A program made the translations under genes and the position numbers. Below are positions 36,624 through 45,845 of a DNA stretch of 51,396 nt, piece after piece. Numbering within the stretch: the stretch's first letter is position 1; each line of letters opens with the position of its first letter. Below the pieces are notes generated by a model, which was not told where the DNA came from, did no database searches, and saw only the letters and a list, made by a program, of their open reading frames with translations. The DNA is from Lactobacillus taiwanensis DSM 21401 (GTDB lineage Bacteria > Bacillota > Bacilli > Lactobacillales > Lactobacillaceae), in contig NZ_AYZG01000023.1 in assembly GCF_001436695.1 (NCBI RefSeq), positions 1 through 51,396 on the forward strand, read 5' to 3'.

Positions 36624-37208
36624 ATGACATTAACAGTTGATACGTTAACAAGTTGGATGAATAATTTTGCTGATAAGATTGAGGTAAATAAACAATATTT
36701 AAGTGATTTGGATACACCAATTGGTGATGGAGATCACGGATTTAATATGAGCCGAGGAATGGAGGCTGTTAGAGAAAAATTAACTACAAAGCCTGTCGAT
36801 TTACAAGCTGGTTTCAAAAATATTGCGATGGCTTTAATTTCAACCGTCGGTGGAGCTTCTGGTCCGTTATATGGGACGGCTTTTCTAGAAATGGCTAAAA
36901 AGAGTAGCTCAACAGATGATCTAGGAGAGGTTCTTAAAGCTGCTTTAGCTGGAATTCAAAAGCGTGGCGGTGCAAAGCCAGGAGATAAAACGATGGTCGA
37001 TGTTTGGAGTGAATTGGTACCAGAAGTAAAAGCCGGCACTTTATCCAAAGATAAGATTGAAAGGGCCGTTGAATCAACCAAGGATATGGTAGCCAAAAAG
37101 GGACGTGCAAGTTATTTAGGCGAGCGTTCAAAAGGGCATGTTGATCCAGGTTCTGAATCAAGTGGATATTTATTTGAAGCTCTGCTTGAAACGGAGGGTT
37201 TACTATGA
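36624..37208 (+). CDS. dhaL: Dihydroxyacetone kinase subunit DhaL
   Basis: 194 residues; holds ADP/ATP as a bound cofactor. The ATP site motif TPIGDGDHGFNM (with Asp residues binding magnesium) is near 32-43, and GGASGPLYGTAFL and RGGAKPGDKTMVD follow. 12 nt after dhaK; overlaps dhaM by 4 nt (ATGA). Confidence 0.95.
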   Translation: MTLTVDTLTSWMNNFADKIEVNKQYLSDLDTPIGDGDHGFNMSRGMEAVREKLTTKPVDLQAGFKNIAMALISTVGGASGPLYGTAFLEMAKKSSSTDDLGEVLKAALAGIQKRGGAKPGDKTMVDVWSELVPEVKAGTLSKDKIERAVESTKDMVAKKGRASYLGERSKGHVDPGSESSGYLFEALLETEGLL

Positions 37209-37576
37209 GTCTAGGTATTACGATAGTTTCTCATGTTCCAGAAATTGCGGAAGGATTACCTAAGTTATTAAAGCAAGTAGCAGGCGATGTTTCGATTACT
37301 ACTGCAGGTGGTACTAACGATGGCGATATTGGAACAAGTATGGAAAAGATCATGCAGGCTTTTGATGATAATGAAGCTGACAACATTTTAGCCTTTTATG
37401 ATTTAGGTAGTGCTAAGATGAACCTTGAAATGGCAATGGAAATGAGTAATAAAAAAGTTCATTTATATGACACTGCTTTAATTGAAGGAGCCTATACTGC
37501 TGCTTCTTTAATTCAAGCGGGCGTTGGTTTAGATGAAATTGAAGCTCAACTTAAGCCATTGACTATTAAAGATTAA
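37205..37576 (+). CDS. dhaM: PTS-dependent dihydroxyacetone phosphotransferase subunit DhaM
   Basis: 123 residues, EIIA-mannose-like domain only. The phosphorylated His is in SHVPEIAEG (His9 by this start). Passes phosphate from HPr to DhaL-ADP. Lacks the HPr and EI-like extensions of the E. coli protein, as usual in Firmicutes. Translationally coupled to dhaL. Confidence 0.93.
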   Translation: MSLGITIVSHVPEIAEGLPKLLKQVAGDVSITTAGGTNDGDIGTSMEKIMQAFDDNEADNILAFYDLGSAKMNLEMAMEMSNKKVHLYDTALIEGAYTAASLIQAGVGLDEIEAQLKPLTIKD

Positions 37577-37587
37577 ATTAACGATAA

Positions 37588-37636
37588 AGAAAAAGTAGGA
37601 TATTTACTAGATAATTAGTGAATATTCTACTTTTTT
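37588..37636 (+). terminator. Terminator of dha operon
   Basis: AAAAGTAGGATATT...AATATTCTACTTTT stem with loop at about 37610-37617 and T run to 37636. Confidence 0.82.
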
Positions 37637-37647
37637 AATAGCAATAA

Positions 37648-37742
37648 TAAAAAAAGCTAATCACAAGGATTAGCTAAACTCAACAGTCGTCTTAAGTGAC
37701 GATGATTGGAGTTAGTGCCTGGTACTCACTAGCTGCTTTTCT
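37648..37742 (-). ncRNA. Candidate small structured RNA
   Basis: Reading the minus strand: a possible promoter TTGGTC (37777-37772), 17 nt, TAAATT (37754-37749), then three successive hairpins: 37734-37727 with 37717-37710, 37713-37691 region with 37689-37677 (ACTCC...GAGTT outer pairs, GACGA/TCGTC inner), and a final perfect 8-bp stem 37675-37668 with 37662-37655 followed by seven T. No open frame of note. The terminal stem plus T run is on the minus strand, so it is not the leader of the plus-strand gene at 37837. Confidence 0.5.
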
Positions 37743-37836
37743 TTAATTAATTTATGATGATTTTCAACTATGACCAATGATTTTTAAGCTCATAGTGGTA
37801 AAATAATAAAAAACATTATTGAAAACAGGAGTAAAA

Positions 37837-38457
37837 ATGAAAAGATATTCAAAAGCGATATATTGGGGCTTACCCATTAGTTTGATTCTCGCCATTTCGA
37901 TTATTTTACACTTAGGTTGGATTAATGCCTTTGATAATTTCTTTGAAGGATTAGTTCATATTGTCCCTAATTTAAAGGGATTGATGCTAAAGATTACATT
38001 TTTAGCAGATACCAAAGTTGACTTGATCTGGATGGTATTAATTGCAGTAATCTTGTGGTTTAGAAAGCAACGTCCTCTTGCGACTAATTTAGTTTTAACG
38101 ATGATTACTGGAGATGCAGTAGGTTGGATAATTAAGCACTTGATTCAAAGAGCTCGTCCTGTACAACACTTAGCAGTTGATGATGGATTTAGTTTTCCTA
38201 GTGGTCATACTTTAGGTATGGGAATGATTGTTATTTGGATCATTATGGTGCTTTTACCAGTAGTTTTGAAAGATAGAACTAAACGTTTTTGGATTGATTT
38301 TCTATTGATTGTTTGGTTAGTCATCGTAATGATTTCTAGAGTATATGTCTATGCTCACTATCCATCCGATGTTTGCGGTTCAGTAGCAATTGCCTTAACT
38401 TGGGTTGGTGTAATGCAATTTGTTTTTGAAAAACTTAAACAAATAGTAGACAGATAA
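37837..38457 (+). CDS. PAP2-family membrane phosphatase (second copy)
   Basis: 206 residues, six helices. Motifs KHLIQRARP, FPSGHT and SRVYVYAHYPSDV are the three acid phosphatase signatures. ATG 37837 follows CAGGAG. Possible roles are undecaprenyl pyrophosphate recycling or lipid phosphate turnover. It is only distantly similar to the PAP2 protein at 2024-2677. Confidence 0.87.
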   Translation: MKRYSKAIYWGLPISLILAISIILHLGWINAFDNFFEGLVHIVPNLKGLMLKITFLADTKVDLIWMVLIAVILWFRKQRPLATNLVLTMITGDAVGWIIKHLIQRARPVQHLAVDDGFSFPSGHTLGMGMIVIWIIMVLLPVVLKDRTKRFWIDFLLIVWLVIVMISRVYVYAHYPSDVCGSVAIALTWVGVMQFVFEKLKQIVDR

Positions 38458-38462
38458 ATAAC

Positions 38463-38496
38463 AAAATAGGGTTAAGCATAATGCTTAACCCTATTT
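38463..38496. terminator. Bidirectional terminator
   Basis: Long perfect stem AAATAGGGTTAAGCA / TGCTTAACCCTATTT around 38464-38495 with a TAA loop, between PAP2 and the minus-strand hydrolase. Confidence 0.85.
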
Positions 38497-38546
38497 CTAT
38501 GAGTAGTTTTTATAATTTTATTTTTGATTAGGTTAGTTGAACTTAT

Positions 38547-39902
38547 CTAGTCAAATAGTGTCCATGGCTGACTTGGTCTATCATAGAGATAACCTTTTTG
38601 CCAATTCCATTCAGGATGTTGCTTCATAAAGTCTTTTGCATCAAATGGTTCACCATCAGCTCGGCCGAAGATACCCCACATATTCAGGTTTTGAATATCA
38701 GTAGCATCTGCACATTTACCATCACATGAACCACCTGGGAAGAAAGGTACATTCCAGACGCCATGTGGATCGTCAGCATAGTATTGTGGGTCAACGTCAT
38801 AATGAGCACAAATATTACGTGAAGAAGCACATTGATATCCTAAGTATGGATCGTACTTGTCCGCTAAGATCTTCTTGGCAACTCCATCATCAATCGTACC
38901 AGATACTTCAGGTAATAATTCTTCAAAGCGTGCTCTACGAGCACCAGTTTGTTGACGAGTGTCGTTATAGCCATTGTCAACACACTCAAGGTTACGAATA
39001 CGTGGGTTGTGACAAGCATTACAGCCATAATAGAACCCGTCAGTTGATTCGAGTAATTCCTGATGCTTTAAACCTTGTTCATAACGAGCAATCTCACCAG
39101 TATTGATATTGCAAAGAAGCCAAATATTTGCGTAACCGCCATTATTTCCTTCATTTACTAATTTTACCCATTGATCGATATTATTCGCATATTGAGTAGC
39201 TTTACGAGCTCTAATAAATTCTGGGATTCCATTTACGTCGTAACCGACGAACCCAGCAATAGTGGTTTCGGTAATTCCAAGGCCAGCATCCGTTACATAG
39301 AAGTCGGTCATTGAATCAAGATAGCCTGGAACAGTTTGCATCTTAAATGCATGGCCATTAGTTGGATGAACCTCTTCACAGACGTTAAAGTACTGACCGC
39401 TCCAGAAATCATCAAAACTTTCATGAGCAATTACTGGTTTACCATCTTTAGTAGCTGATCCTGTTGCAACGAATCCAGAGCAGTGAGAACCACGTGGACC
39501 TTGTGGTGGATTATTGGAATAGTTAGCTGCAACTTGCGGCCACCAATAGCCTGTTAGTTCCATCCAATCATTCCAGCCAATAATGTCATCAACACTGGTT
39601 TCAAAGCCATTGGCAGTGAAGCCATCCGCCATTCCTTGCATTTCTTCTAAATATTCTTCAGGAATTTTATCTTTATGCATTTTGACAGCTTGTTCTACAA
39701 AGAAGGAATAATCCATTCCATATAATTCAAGAGTCATATGTGTATAAACCCGAATTGCATCTCTAAATTCATCAGTTAGAAGGTATCCATGTTGAAAACC
39801 AATTTCATAAGGGTCACCTTGAACTGTTAAATAATGCCAACCATTAACATCTTTTTTAGTAGCTTTTGCAACGATTTTGTTTTGCGCATCTGTTAATACC
39901 AT
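38547..39902 (-). CDS. C45-family / phospholipase B-like Ntn hydrolase
   Basis: About 451 residues. The likely nucleophile is the Cys in GSHCSGFVATGSAT, followed by GKPVIAHESFDDFW, the pattern of C45 acyltransferase/phospholipase B-like Ntn hydrolases, which cut amide or acyl bonds after self-processing. Substrate unknown; N-acyl amino acids or peptides are possible. ATG at 39902 is preferred because AAGGTG is 6 nt upstream; the in-frame ATG at 39917 overlaps that site. Last gene of the second permease-peptidase module, 31 nt after the C1 peptidase gene. Confidence 0.78.
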   Translation of the reverse strand: MVLTDAQNKIVAKATKKDVNGWHYLTVQGDPYEIGFQHGYLLTDEFRDAIRVYTHMTLELYGMDYSFFVEQAVKMHKDKIPEEYLEEMQGMADGFTANGFETSVDDIIGWNDWMELTGYWWPQVAANYSNNPPQGPRGSHCSGFVATGSATKDGKPVIAHESFDDFWSGQYFNVCEEVHPTNGHAFKMQTVPGYLDSMTDFYVTDAGLGITETTIAGFVGYDVNGIPEFIRARKATQYANNIDQWVKLVNEGNNGGYANIWLLCNINTGEIARYEQGLKHQELLESTDGFYYGCNACHNPRIRNLECVDNGYNDTRQQTGARRARFEELLPEVSGTIDDGVAKKILADKYDPYLGYQCASSRNICAHYDVDPQYYADDPHGVWNVPFFPGGSCDGKCADATDIQNLNMWGIFGRADGEPFDAKDFMKQHPEWNWQKGYLYDRPSQPWTLFD

Positions 39903-39933
39903 AGCATTCACCTTCATTTTAATTAATTAGAAA

Positions 39934-41262
39934 CTAATCAGATAACATGGCTGTCCAATAAGGAAGAGTAATAGGGGTAGTTTCTTGATAGGACTTTAAT
40001 TCCGTAGCTGATAAATACTTCTTATTTACTACAGTATTATAAGTGTATTGGTCCATCCAAGGATTATCCATAATGAAGTATCCCTTGTGTCCTGGTTTAT
40101 TGCCCCATGAGTTTTGAACTTTCCACTTAGTTGGCTCATCGTCTTGTAAATCAACACCACAAATTAGCATTGCATGAGTTGGCATGCTTTCACGATATTG
40201 AACTCTATTGGCTTTATCTTTACCCAAAGTAATTCCAAATGAACGTTTCCAGTCATAAACACCTAGTGAAAGTAAACCAGCTGGGTTATTCCATTCTTGT
40301 AAAACATCGCAGGCAAACCAAACTGGATCGCCATCTTTTAGTTGATTAATAGCCATCCGTCTCATATCATGCATTGGAACATTTAAGTAATGACTATTTT
40401 TTCCGCCAATAACGTTATTACATAGATCAATTGTATAAGTTTGATTAAACTTGTAGCCACCACCAGGTAAATTCATAAGTTCAATGTAATCATTTAAGTT
40501 AATATCAGAAAACTTCTTATAAAATTCAAGTGGTGTAATTCTACCAGTTGTGTGGTAGTTATTATTTTTATCACGATATTCATAAGTAAAGTGCTCTGGA
40601 GGAGTACCAAAACAAATGCTTAAGATCCGATAGTTTTCTTGATTCATTTGACGGATTACGCTTTTAATTTTAGTGTCGGAAGCTTCATTGTTAACAAGGT
40701 CGCGCAACTTCATTGCATCTTTATCCAGTTTTCTGTTGTACATCTGATTAAGCTCAGTTGTATTCCAGGCTGGTGTGGTTTCAGGCATTAAGTCATTAGG
40801 AACAAGTCCATATTTTTCAATTAAATTAATTAAGAAATTCCAATCACCACCATCTTCTTGTGGCGTAGCAAGTAAAAACATGACTTCACGATCAGAAAGA
40901 GGTTTAGTAGCAGTTTTTACAATGTTGTTATAGAAGTAATTACCACGTTCTAACTTGTCATAGAAGAATAGATAATCAGGAGAGAGCTCCATATCTTTTA
41001 AATTATGGTGCTTTTCAATTAAGAAACGAACAAAGTTTAAACCACTAAACATCCAGCAACGGCCGGAATGCTTTTGATTCATTACTTTGTTAGAGTCAAC
41101 ATCAACTGAGAATGCAAAACTGCTATTATCAATAGCACGTTGATTAGTAATGGAATTTTTAATACCATTTTTCATAACTGCATTTTGAGTAACACGGTAT
41201 CTTTGATTATCAAGAAAATCTGATCTAATAGTTTTTAAATCAGTAGGATTAATTTCTGACAT
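39934..41262 (-). CDS. pepC: C1-family peptidase, PepC/bleomycin hydrolase-like (copy B)
   Basis: 442 residues, cytoplasmic cysteine aminopeptidase family. Catalytic Cys69 in HSGRCWMF, His in PTHAMLICGVD, Asn in VQNSWGNKPG. The C-terminal arm ends in LPYWTAMLSD rather than the usual PepC ending, so the exopeptidase trimming behaviour may differ. Clearly paralogous to the gene at 44487-45812. Second gene of module B, 25 nt after the permease. Confidence 0.9.
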   Translation of the reverse strand: MSEINPTDLKTIRSDFLDNQRYRVTQNAVMKNGIKNSITNQRAIDNSSFAFSVDVDSNKVMNQKHSGRCWMFSGLNFVRFLIEKHHNLKDMELSPDYLFFYDKLERGNYFYNNIVKTATKPLSDREVMFLLATPQEDGGDWNFLINLIEKYGLVPNDLMPETTPAWNTTELNQMYNRKLDKDAMKLRDLVNNEASDTKIKSVIRQMNQENYRILSICFGTPPEHFTYEYRDKNNNYHTTGRITPLEFYKKFSDINLNDYIELMNLPGGGYKFNQTYTIDLCNNVIGGKNSHYLNVPMHDMRRMAINQLKDGDPVWFACDVLQEWNNPAGLLSLGVYDWKRSFGITLGKDKANRVQYRESMPTHAMLICGVDLQDDEPTKWKVQNSWGNKPGHKGYFIMDNPWMDQYTYNTVVNKKYLSATELKSYQETTPITLPYWTAMLSD

Positions 41263-41287
41263 AATATTATCTCTTTTCTAATAAAAA

Positions 41288-42952
41288 TTAATTGTCAGTA
41301 GGGGTAAGTTTATTCTCATTAGCTTCTTTGACTAATTTAGCTGCAGCTTGCTCGTCTGGACCATAGTGGCGCTTAATTGGCATACCCATTGGATTTTGAT
41401 CTTTAGACATAACAGTTGTTGGAACGTTTGATAAAGCCTTTCCAGGTTTCTTAAGTCCTTCAATTTCCCAAGTAAATGGAGCAAATTTGTTGTGTGGATC
41501 AACCCATTCGGGGTGCTTCTTTGATAGTTGATACATAATAAAGCAAATAGCTAAAATAAGTGCTACCAAAATACAAATAGTTACAACATAAGTAACAGGG
41601 GAGCCAACTTCGGCTTTAACTTGTGCTGGTGGATAGATGGCTAATACAATACCGAATACACTAGAGATTAAACCAAGACCAGCAACAATCCATGCCCCAA
41701 CTTTGCCACCTGGAACTTTAAATGGGCGAGGGCGGTTAGGTTGATCGTATCTTAATCTTAAAAATGTGATGAACATTAAGATGTAGTAGAACATGTAAAG
41801 AACTGTGATGGTCTGAGTTAACATAATGACGAAACCTTCAACATTTGGAAGTAATTTAACCAAGTAGGCAATTATCGTCATCCCTGCAATTTGAGTGTAC
41901 ATTAGATGAGCAGGCATTTGATGTTTGTTCTTTTCCTGGAACCACTTTGGCAAAAATCCAGAACCACCAGCTTGTCCTAGCATAAATGAAGGACCAGCCA
42001 TGTTAGTAATAACACTGGCTAAAACATTACATAATCCAGCCCAAACAAGAACCATATATAACCATGGGATTCCAATTGTGGCACCAAGTGTTCTGAATAC
42101 TGTGTTCAAAGTATAAATAACATTAATCTGCTTTTCTGGAACAACCATTGCAATGATTACAGTACCAACAACGAAGATTAAGAATACTAAGATAATAGAG
42201 AAGAACATTGCCGTTGTGAAATCCTTTTCAGGATGTCTTAATTGTTTGATGTGAGCGGCATTCATATCAATACCGGTGTATGAGAAGAATACTCCGGCTG
42301 CTAAGGCTAAAGTGCTCATTCCATTCCACTTAGGAATTAATCCTTTTGGTGTCATTGGAATGGCAGGAGCGTGTCCTTGACACAACCAAACAATGGTTAA
42401 AATAACCATTAAAGCTAAGGGAATAAAGGTACCAATTAAAACACCATATTTAGCAACACTACTGAATGCTTTAACTCCCTTAGTGGCAACAAAAGTTAGT
42501 ACCCAATATAAAATAATGAATCCTGTCATGATTAATACTTCATGTTGTGGGTGTTGAGCGAATTGAACCGCTTTATTATACATTGGTGTATAGAACATAA
42601 TTGTTGCAGCATAACTAGGCATCCCCATCCCAAAGTTAATCATTGTTTGGAACCATAGAATTAATAAACAGGTTAGTGCCCAGCCTTTGCCTAAACCTTC
42701 ACCAACCCATCGAAAGATACCACCACGATTACTCCAGCCAGATGCTAGTTCGGCAGCTACTAAAGCTGTAGGAATGAAGAAACAAATAGCACCAATAGCG
42801 AAATAGGTAACGGAAGCTAAACCATAGAAGGCTTGCTGAACGTCATTACCAATACCGGCAATAATGGTAACGTTCATTAGGGTGAGAGCAAGGATGGAAA
42901 TATAAATCTGTTTGACAGACTTTTTATCCTTTTCCTTTGCATCTTCCATCAT
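41288..42952 (-). CDS. APC permease, glutamate/GABA antiporter-like (copy B)
   Basis: About 554 residues, 12 helices plus a long cytoplasmic tail. AELASGWSNRGGIFRWVGEG matches the GadC/AGT branch of amino acid antiporters. ATG 42952 is chosen since AGGAG lies 9 nt upstream; the ATG at 42961 abuts that site. The tail (FAPFTWEIEGLKKPGKAL...) is identical in the paralogue at 45846. In GadC a C-terminal tail plugs the channel at neutral pH; a similar role here is inference. The substrate may be amino acids or dipeptide products of the adjacent peptidases. Confidence 0.87.
   Translation of the reverse strand: MMEDAKEKDKKSVKQIYISILALTLMNVTIIAGIGNDVQQAFYGLASVTYFAIGAICFFIPTALVAAELASGWSNRGGIFRWVGEGLGKGWALTCLLILWFQTMINFGMGMPSYAATIMFYTPMYNKAVQFAQHPQHEVLIMTGFIILYWVLTFVATKGVKAFSSVAKYGVLIGTFIPLALMVILTIVWLCQGHAPAIPMTPKGLIPKWNGMSTLALAAGVFFSYTGIDMNAAHIKQLRHPEKDFTTAMFFSIILVFLIFVVGTVIIAMVVPEKQINVIYTLNTVFRTLGATIGIPWLYMVLVWAGLCNVLASVITNMAGPSFMLGQAGGSGFLPKWFQEKNKHQMPAHLMYTQIAGMTIIAYLVKLLPNVEGFVIMLTQTITVLYMFYYILMFITFLRLRYDQPNRPRPFKVPGGKVGAWIVAGLGLISSVFGIVLAIYPPAQVKAEVGSPVTYVVTICILVALILAICFIMYQLSKKHPEWVDPHNKFAPFTWEIEGLKKPGKALSNVPTTVMSKDQNPMGMPIKRHYGPDEQAAAKLVKEANENKLTPTDN
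41368..41476. repeat. 109-nt identical repeat, copy B
   Basis: Identical base for base with 45926-46034. It encodes about 36 residues of the permease cytoplasmic tail (ending NPMGMPIKR). Flanking parts of the two genes differ at many codons. Confidence 0.9.
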
Positions 42953-42982
42953 TGTTAACATCTCCTAAATAACATACGTTAA

Positions 42983-43016
42983 AGAAAAAAGCTAGGTGAG
43001 AGTCACCTAGCTTTTA
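42983..43016 (-). terminator. Internal terminator between the two modules
   Basis: Stem 42991-42999 with 43003-43011; the A run on the left becomes a T run on the minus strand. It sits after the C69 dipeptidase and about 30 nt before the copy B permease start, so it should limit read-through into module B. Confidence 0.82.
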
Positions 43017-43021
43017 TTAAA

Positions 43022-44446
43022 TTAATTTTGTAAACGATCAGTATTAATTGAAAAACTTAAACGAGATAAAGTTAATTCACGTTTCACTAAATCTCCTACA
43101 GTTTTATGTGTAAGGTCAAGAACCTTTTGTGCATTAGCTGCATTAGCCTTAGTTAGATATTGAGTTAGCTTTTGTCCACTTAACTTTTCAGCTTTCTCAT
43201 CAGTTACATGGACTAAATGATGAGTAAGTTGATCAGCAGTAGGCAAGAAACCATCTAAGCCACTTAATAGAGATTTCATTTCATTATAGCTTGGTTGAAT
43301 TAAAGCAGCTACAGTTCTCGATAACCAATAAGCTTCTTCAGGACTATATGCATCAGTTGTATTTTCGTACTGAGGAGCCGTACCATTTGCATTAGCATAA
43401 AATGGCACATATGGATTAAAGGCCGTTGGAGCAAAATTAAACCAAGCAATTCCAGCAATTCCAGCTGGTACTTTATTTCGAATTTCTAGAATATGTGATT
43501 CTGCACATCTTGCCATAGAAATTGGACGGAATTTAGTTCTGTCATCTTTTGGCGTGTCATCTGCTAAAGGATCATAAATAGTTTCATTGTAATGAGAACT
43601 AAGAACATAGCCGACATCTTCACGCTTTAATTTACGATTTGGTTTAAAACTAAAGTCTAAATTGTTGCTAGTAGGTGAGAAAGCAATATGACCCAAGTAG
43701 CGTTGACCAAACCAAACGCGTGGAGTGTTGTAGCAACGATCACGTGCATTAGACGTGCCAAAAATATGGCGAAAATTAAATTCATTAGGATCAGGGTTAA
43801 GGTTGTTACTGTCTACAAACTCTCTAATGGCAGGAGCCCACATAAAACGACTACTATCATCAAAGTCAATATCTTGAAGTGAAACTTGATTAGCAATTAC
43901 AGCCGCTTTGTCATCATCAAGTTTTTCAGCAACCCAATAGTGACCGGTTGGAATTTCCATGTACCAAACTTCATCTTTGTCACTAAAGGCAATTCCATTT
44001 CCTTCGTGTGAACCATATTTTTCAATTAGTTTACCAAGATATTGGACACCATCACGCGCAGAATGAATGAAAGGTAATACAATGCTTAAAAGCGCATCTT
44101 CACCAATTCCATTACTTACAAGTGGGTCTAATCCTAAAACTTGTGGATTACCATATAAGCTTTCTGTTGAACTCATGGCTACATTTTCACTATTAATGCC
44201 ACACTCACCAAATTGACCATGAATTTTGTAATCAACAAAAGGTGCCATTTGATAGCGAAGTGCATTTTCAGGTAGAGGAATATCTAAGCCTGTAACATAT
44301 GAATGGAAAGTTTGTTTTTCTGATTTGGCAGGAACAACTACAAACTTTACTGGTACATTACAAACCTCGGCATCGCAATTACGAGCAATGATTGTAGAAC
44401 CGGCAATATTGGCTTTTTTACCAACTATAACAGTGGTACATGCCAT
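43022..44446 (-). CDS. pepD: C69-family dipeptidase (PepD-like)
   Basis: 474-residue Ntn-type dipeptidase. The nucleophile Cys is at position 3 of MACTTVIVGKKANIAGST, and ARNCDAE plus GECGINSENVAMSSTES are family motifs. It splits a broad range of dipeptides. Third gene of module A, 40 nt after the C1 peptidase gene; terminated at 42983-43016. Confidence 0.92.
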   Translation of the reverse strand: MACTTVIVGKKANIAGSTIIARNCDAEVCNVPVKFVVVPAKSEKQTFHSYVTGLDIPLPENALRYQMAPFVDYKIHGQFGECGINSENVAMSSTESLYGNPQVLGLDPLVSNGIGEDALLSIVLPFIHSARDGVQYLGKLIEKYGSHEGNGIAFSDKDEVWYMEIPTGHYWVAEKLDDDKAAVIANQVSLQDIDFDDSSRFMWAPAIREFVDSNNLNPDPNEFNFRHIFGTSNARDRCYNTPRVWFGQRYLGHIAFSPTSNNLDFSFKPNRKLKREDVGYVLSSHYNETIYDPLADDTPKDDRTKFRPISMARCAESHILEIRNKVPAGIAGIAWFNFAPTAFNPYVPFYANANGTAPQYENTTDAYSPEEAYWLSRTVAALIQPSYNEMKSLLSGLDGFLPTADQLTHHLVHVTDEKAEKLSGQKLTQYLTKANAANAQKVLDLTHKTVGDLVKRELTLSRLSFSINTDRLQN

Positions 44447-44486
44447 ATATAATCGTCCTTTCTAAAGATTAAAGAAATAGTATTCT

Positions 44487-45812
44487 TTAAATTGGGTTCA
44501 TTGCGTTCCAGTATGGAAGCATTACAGGTTCTTTTTCATATGCAGCAAGTTGTTCATCAGTTAAGTACTTCTTGTTGACAACAGTTTCGTAGGTATATTG
44601 TTCCATCCAATCGTTGCCCATAATAAAGTAGCCTTTGTGACCTGGCTTAGTGCCCCAAGAGTTTTGAATCTTCCATCTTATTGGCTTGTCATCACGCATG
44701 TCAACACCAGAAATAAGCATTGCATGAGTTGGCAAACTTTCACGATATTCAAATCTCTTAGTCTTATCAGTACCTAACTTAATACCAAATGAACGATCCC
44801 AGTCGTAAACATTAACATCAAGTAAACCAGCATCTGGAGCCCATTCTTGTAGGACGTCACAACCAAACCATACAGGTTCGTCATCCTTTAATTGTTCAAG
44901 AGCAGTCTTTTCCATATCTTTCATTGAAACGTTGAAGTAACGACTTGGTTGACCACCAACCATATTGCCAGAGATTTCAACGCCAAATGGAGTATTGTAT
45001 GGATAATTTTCACCTGGTAAGTTCATTAGTTCAACATAATCATCAAAGTTGATGTTAACAAACTTCTTGAAGAATTCTATTGGTGTAACTTGACCAGTAG
45101 TATGATATTCATTGTTTTCATCACGATATTCGTAGGTGAATTTGTCTGGAGGAGTACCTAATGAAATAGCTAATACACGGTAGTTTTCTGCATTTAAGTG
45201 GTGAAGAACACTCTTCATCTTTTCATCAGATGCGTCGCTATTAGCTAAATCACGTAACTTCATAGCGTCTTTTTGTAACTTTCTGTTAAACATACGGTTT
45301 AATTCTTGTGAGTTAGCACTAGCAGCAGTTTCTGGGTAGGCTTCCATTGGAACAATACCGTATTTTTCAATTAAGTCTACTAATAGTTGCCAGTCACCAC
45401 CATCTTGTTGAGGGGTAGTAAGTAACCAGTTAACTAGACGGTCTGATAATGGACGATCAGCTGTGTTAATAATGTTTTGGTAGAAATAATTAGCTTTTTC
45501 TAACTTATCATAGAAGTAAACATAGCTCCCTGATAAGTCCATATTTTTTATATGATGATCTTTTTCAATGTGATAGCGAATAAAGTTTAAACCAGAGAAA
45601 TCCCAGCAACGACCGGATTGTTTTTGATTTAGAACATGATTTGAATCAACATCAATTGAAAATACAAATGGTGCACTATTAACTACACTTTGATTTGTGA
45701 TTGACTTCTTAATACCGTTTTTCATTACGGCATTTTGTGTATTACGATACTTTGGTGTATCTAAAAATTCTGATCTAACTTGTTTTAAATCTTCATTATC
45801 AATTTGTACCAT
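44487..45812 (-). CDS. pepC: C1-family peptidase, PepC/bleomycin hydrolase-like (copy A)
   Basis: 441 residues. Cys69 in QSGRCWDF, His363 in PTHAMLISGVD, Asn384 in IQNSWGTKPG. About two thirds identical by eye to copy B at 39934-41262. Ending LPYWNAMNPI. Note SGRCWDF here against SGRCWMF in copy B, a change next to the nucleophile that might affect specificity. Second gene of module A. Confidence 0.9.
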   Translation of the reverse strand: MVQIDNEDLKQVRSEFLDTPKYRNTQNAVMKNGIKKSITNQSVVNSAPFVFSIDVDSNHVLNQKQSGRCWDFSGLNFIRYHIEKDHHIKNMDLSGSYVYFYDKLEKANYFYQNIINTADRPLSDRLVNWLLTTPQQDGGDWQLLVDLIEKYGIVPMEAYPETAASANSQELNRMFNRKLQKDAMKLRDLANSDASDEKMKSVLHHLNAENYRVLAISLGTPPDKFTYEYRDENNEYHTTGQVTPIEFFKKFVNINFDDYVELMNLPGENYPYNTPFGVEISGNMVGGQPSRYFNVSMKDMEKTALEQLKDDEPVWFGCDVLQEWAPDAGLLDVNVYDWDRSFGIKLGTDKTKRFEYRESLPTHAMLISGVDMRDDKPIRWKIQNSWGTKPGHKGYFIMGNDWMEQYTYETVVNKKYLTDEQLAAYEKEPVMLPYWNAMNPI

Positions 45813-45845
45813 AATTAATCTCTTTTCTTTAAATCGATAATTTAT

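Noticed and set aside
37640-37760. Plus-strand riboswitch or T-box for the PAP2 gene at 37837
   Set aside because: No T-box core or known aptamer consensus; the clear terminator T run is on the minus strand.
38726-39106. Plus-strand 126-codon frame opposite the C45 hydrolase
   Set aside because: His- and Tyr-rich antisense shadow of a well conserved gene; no ribosome site.
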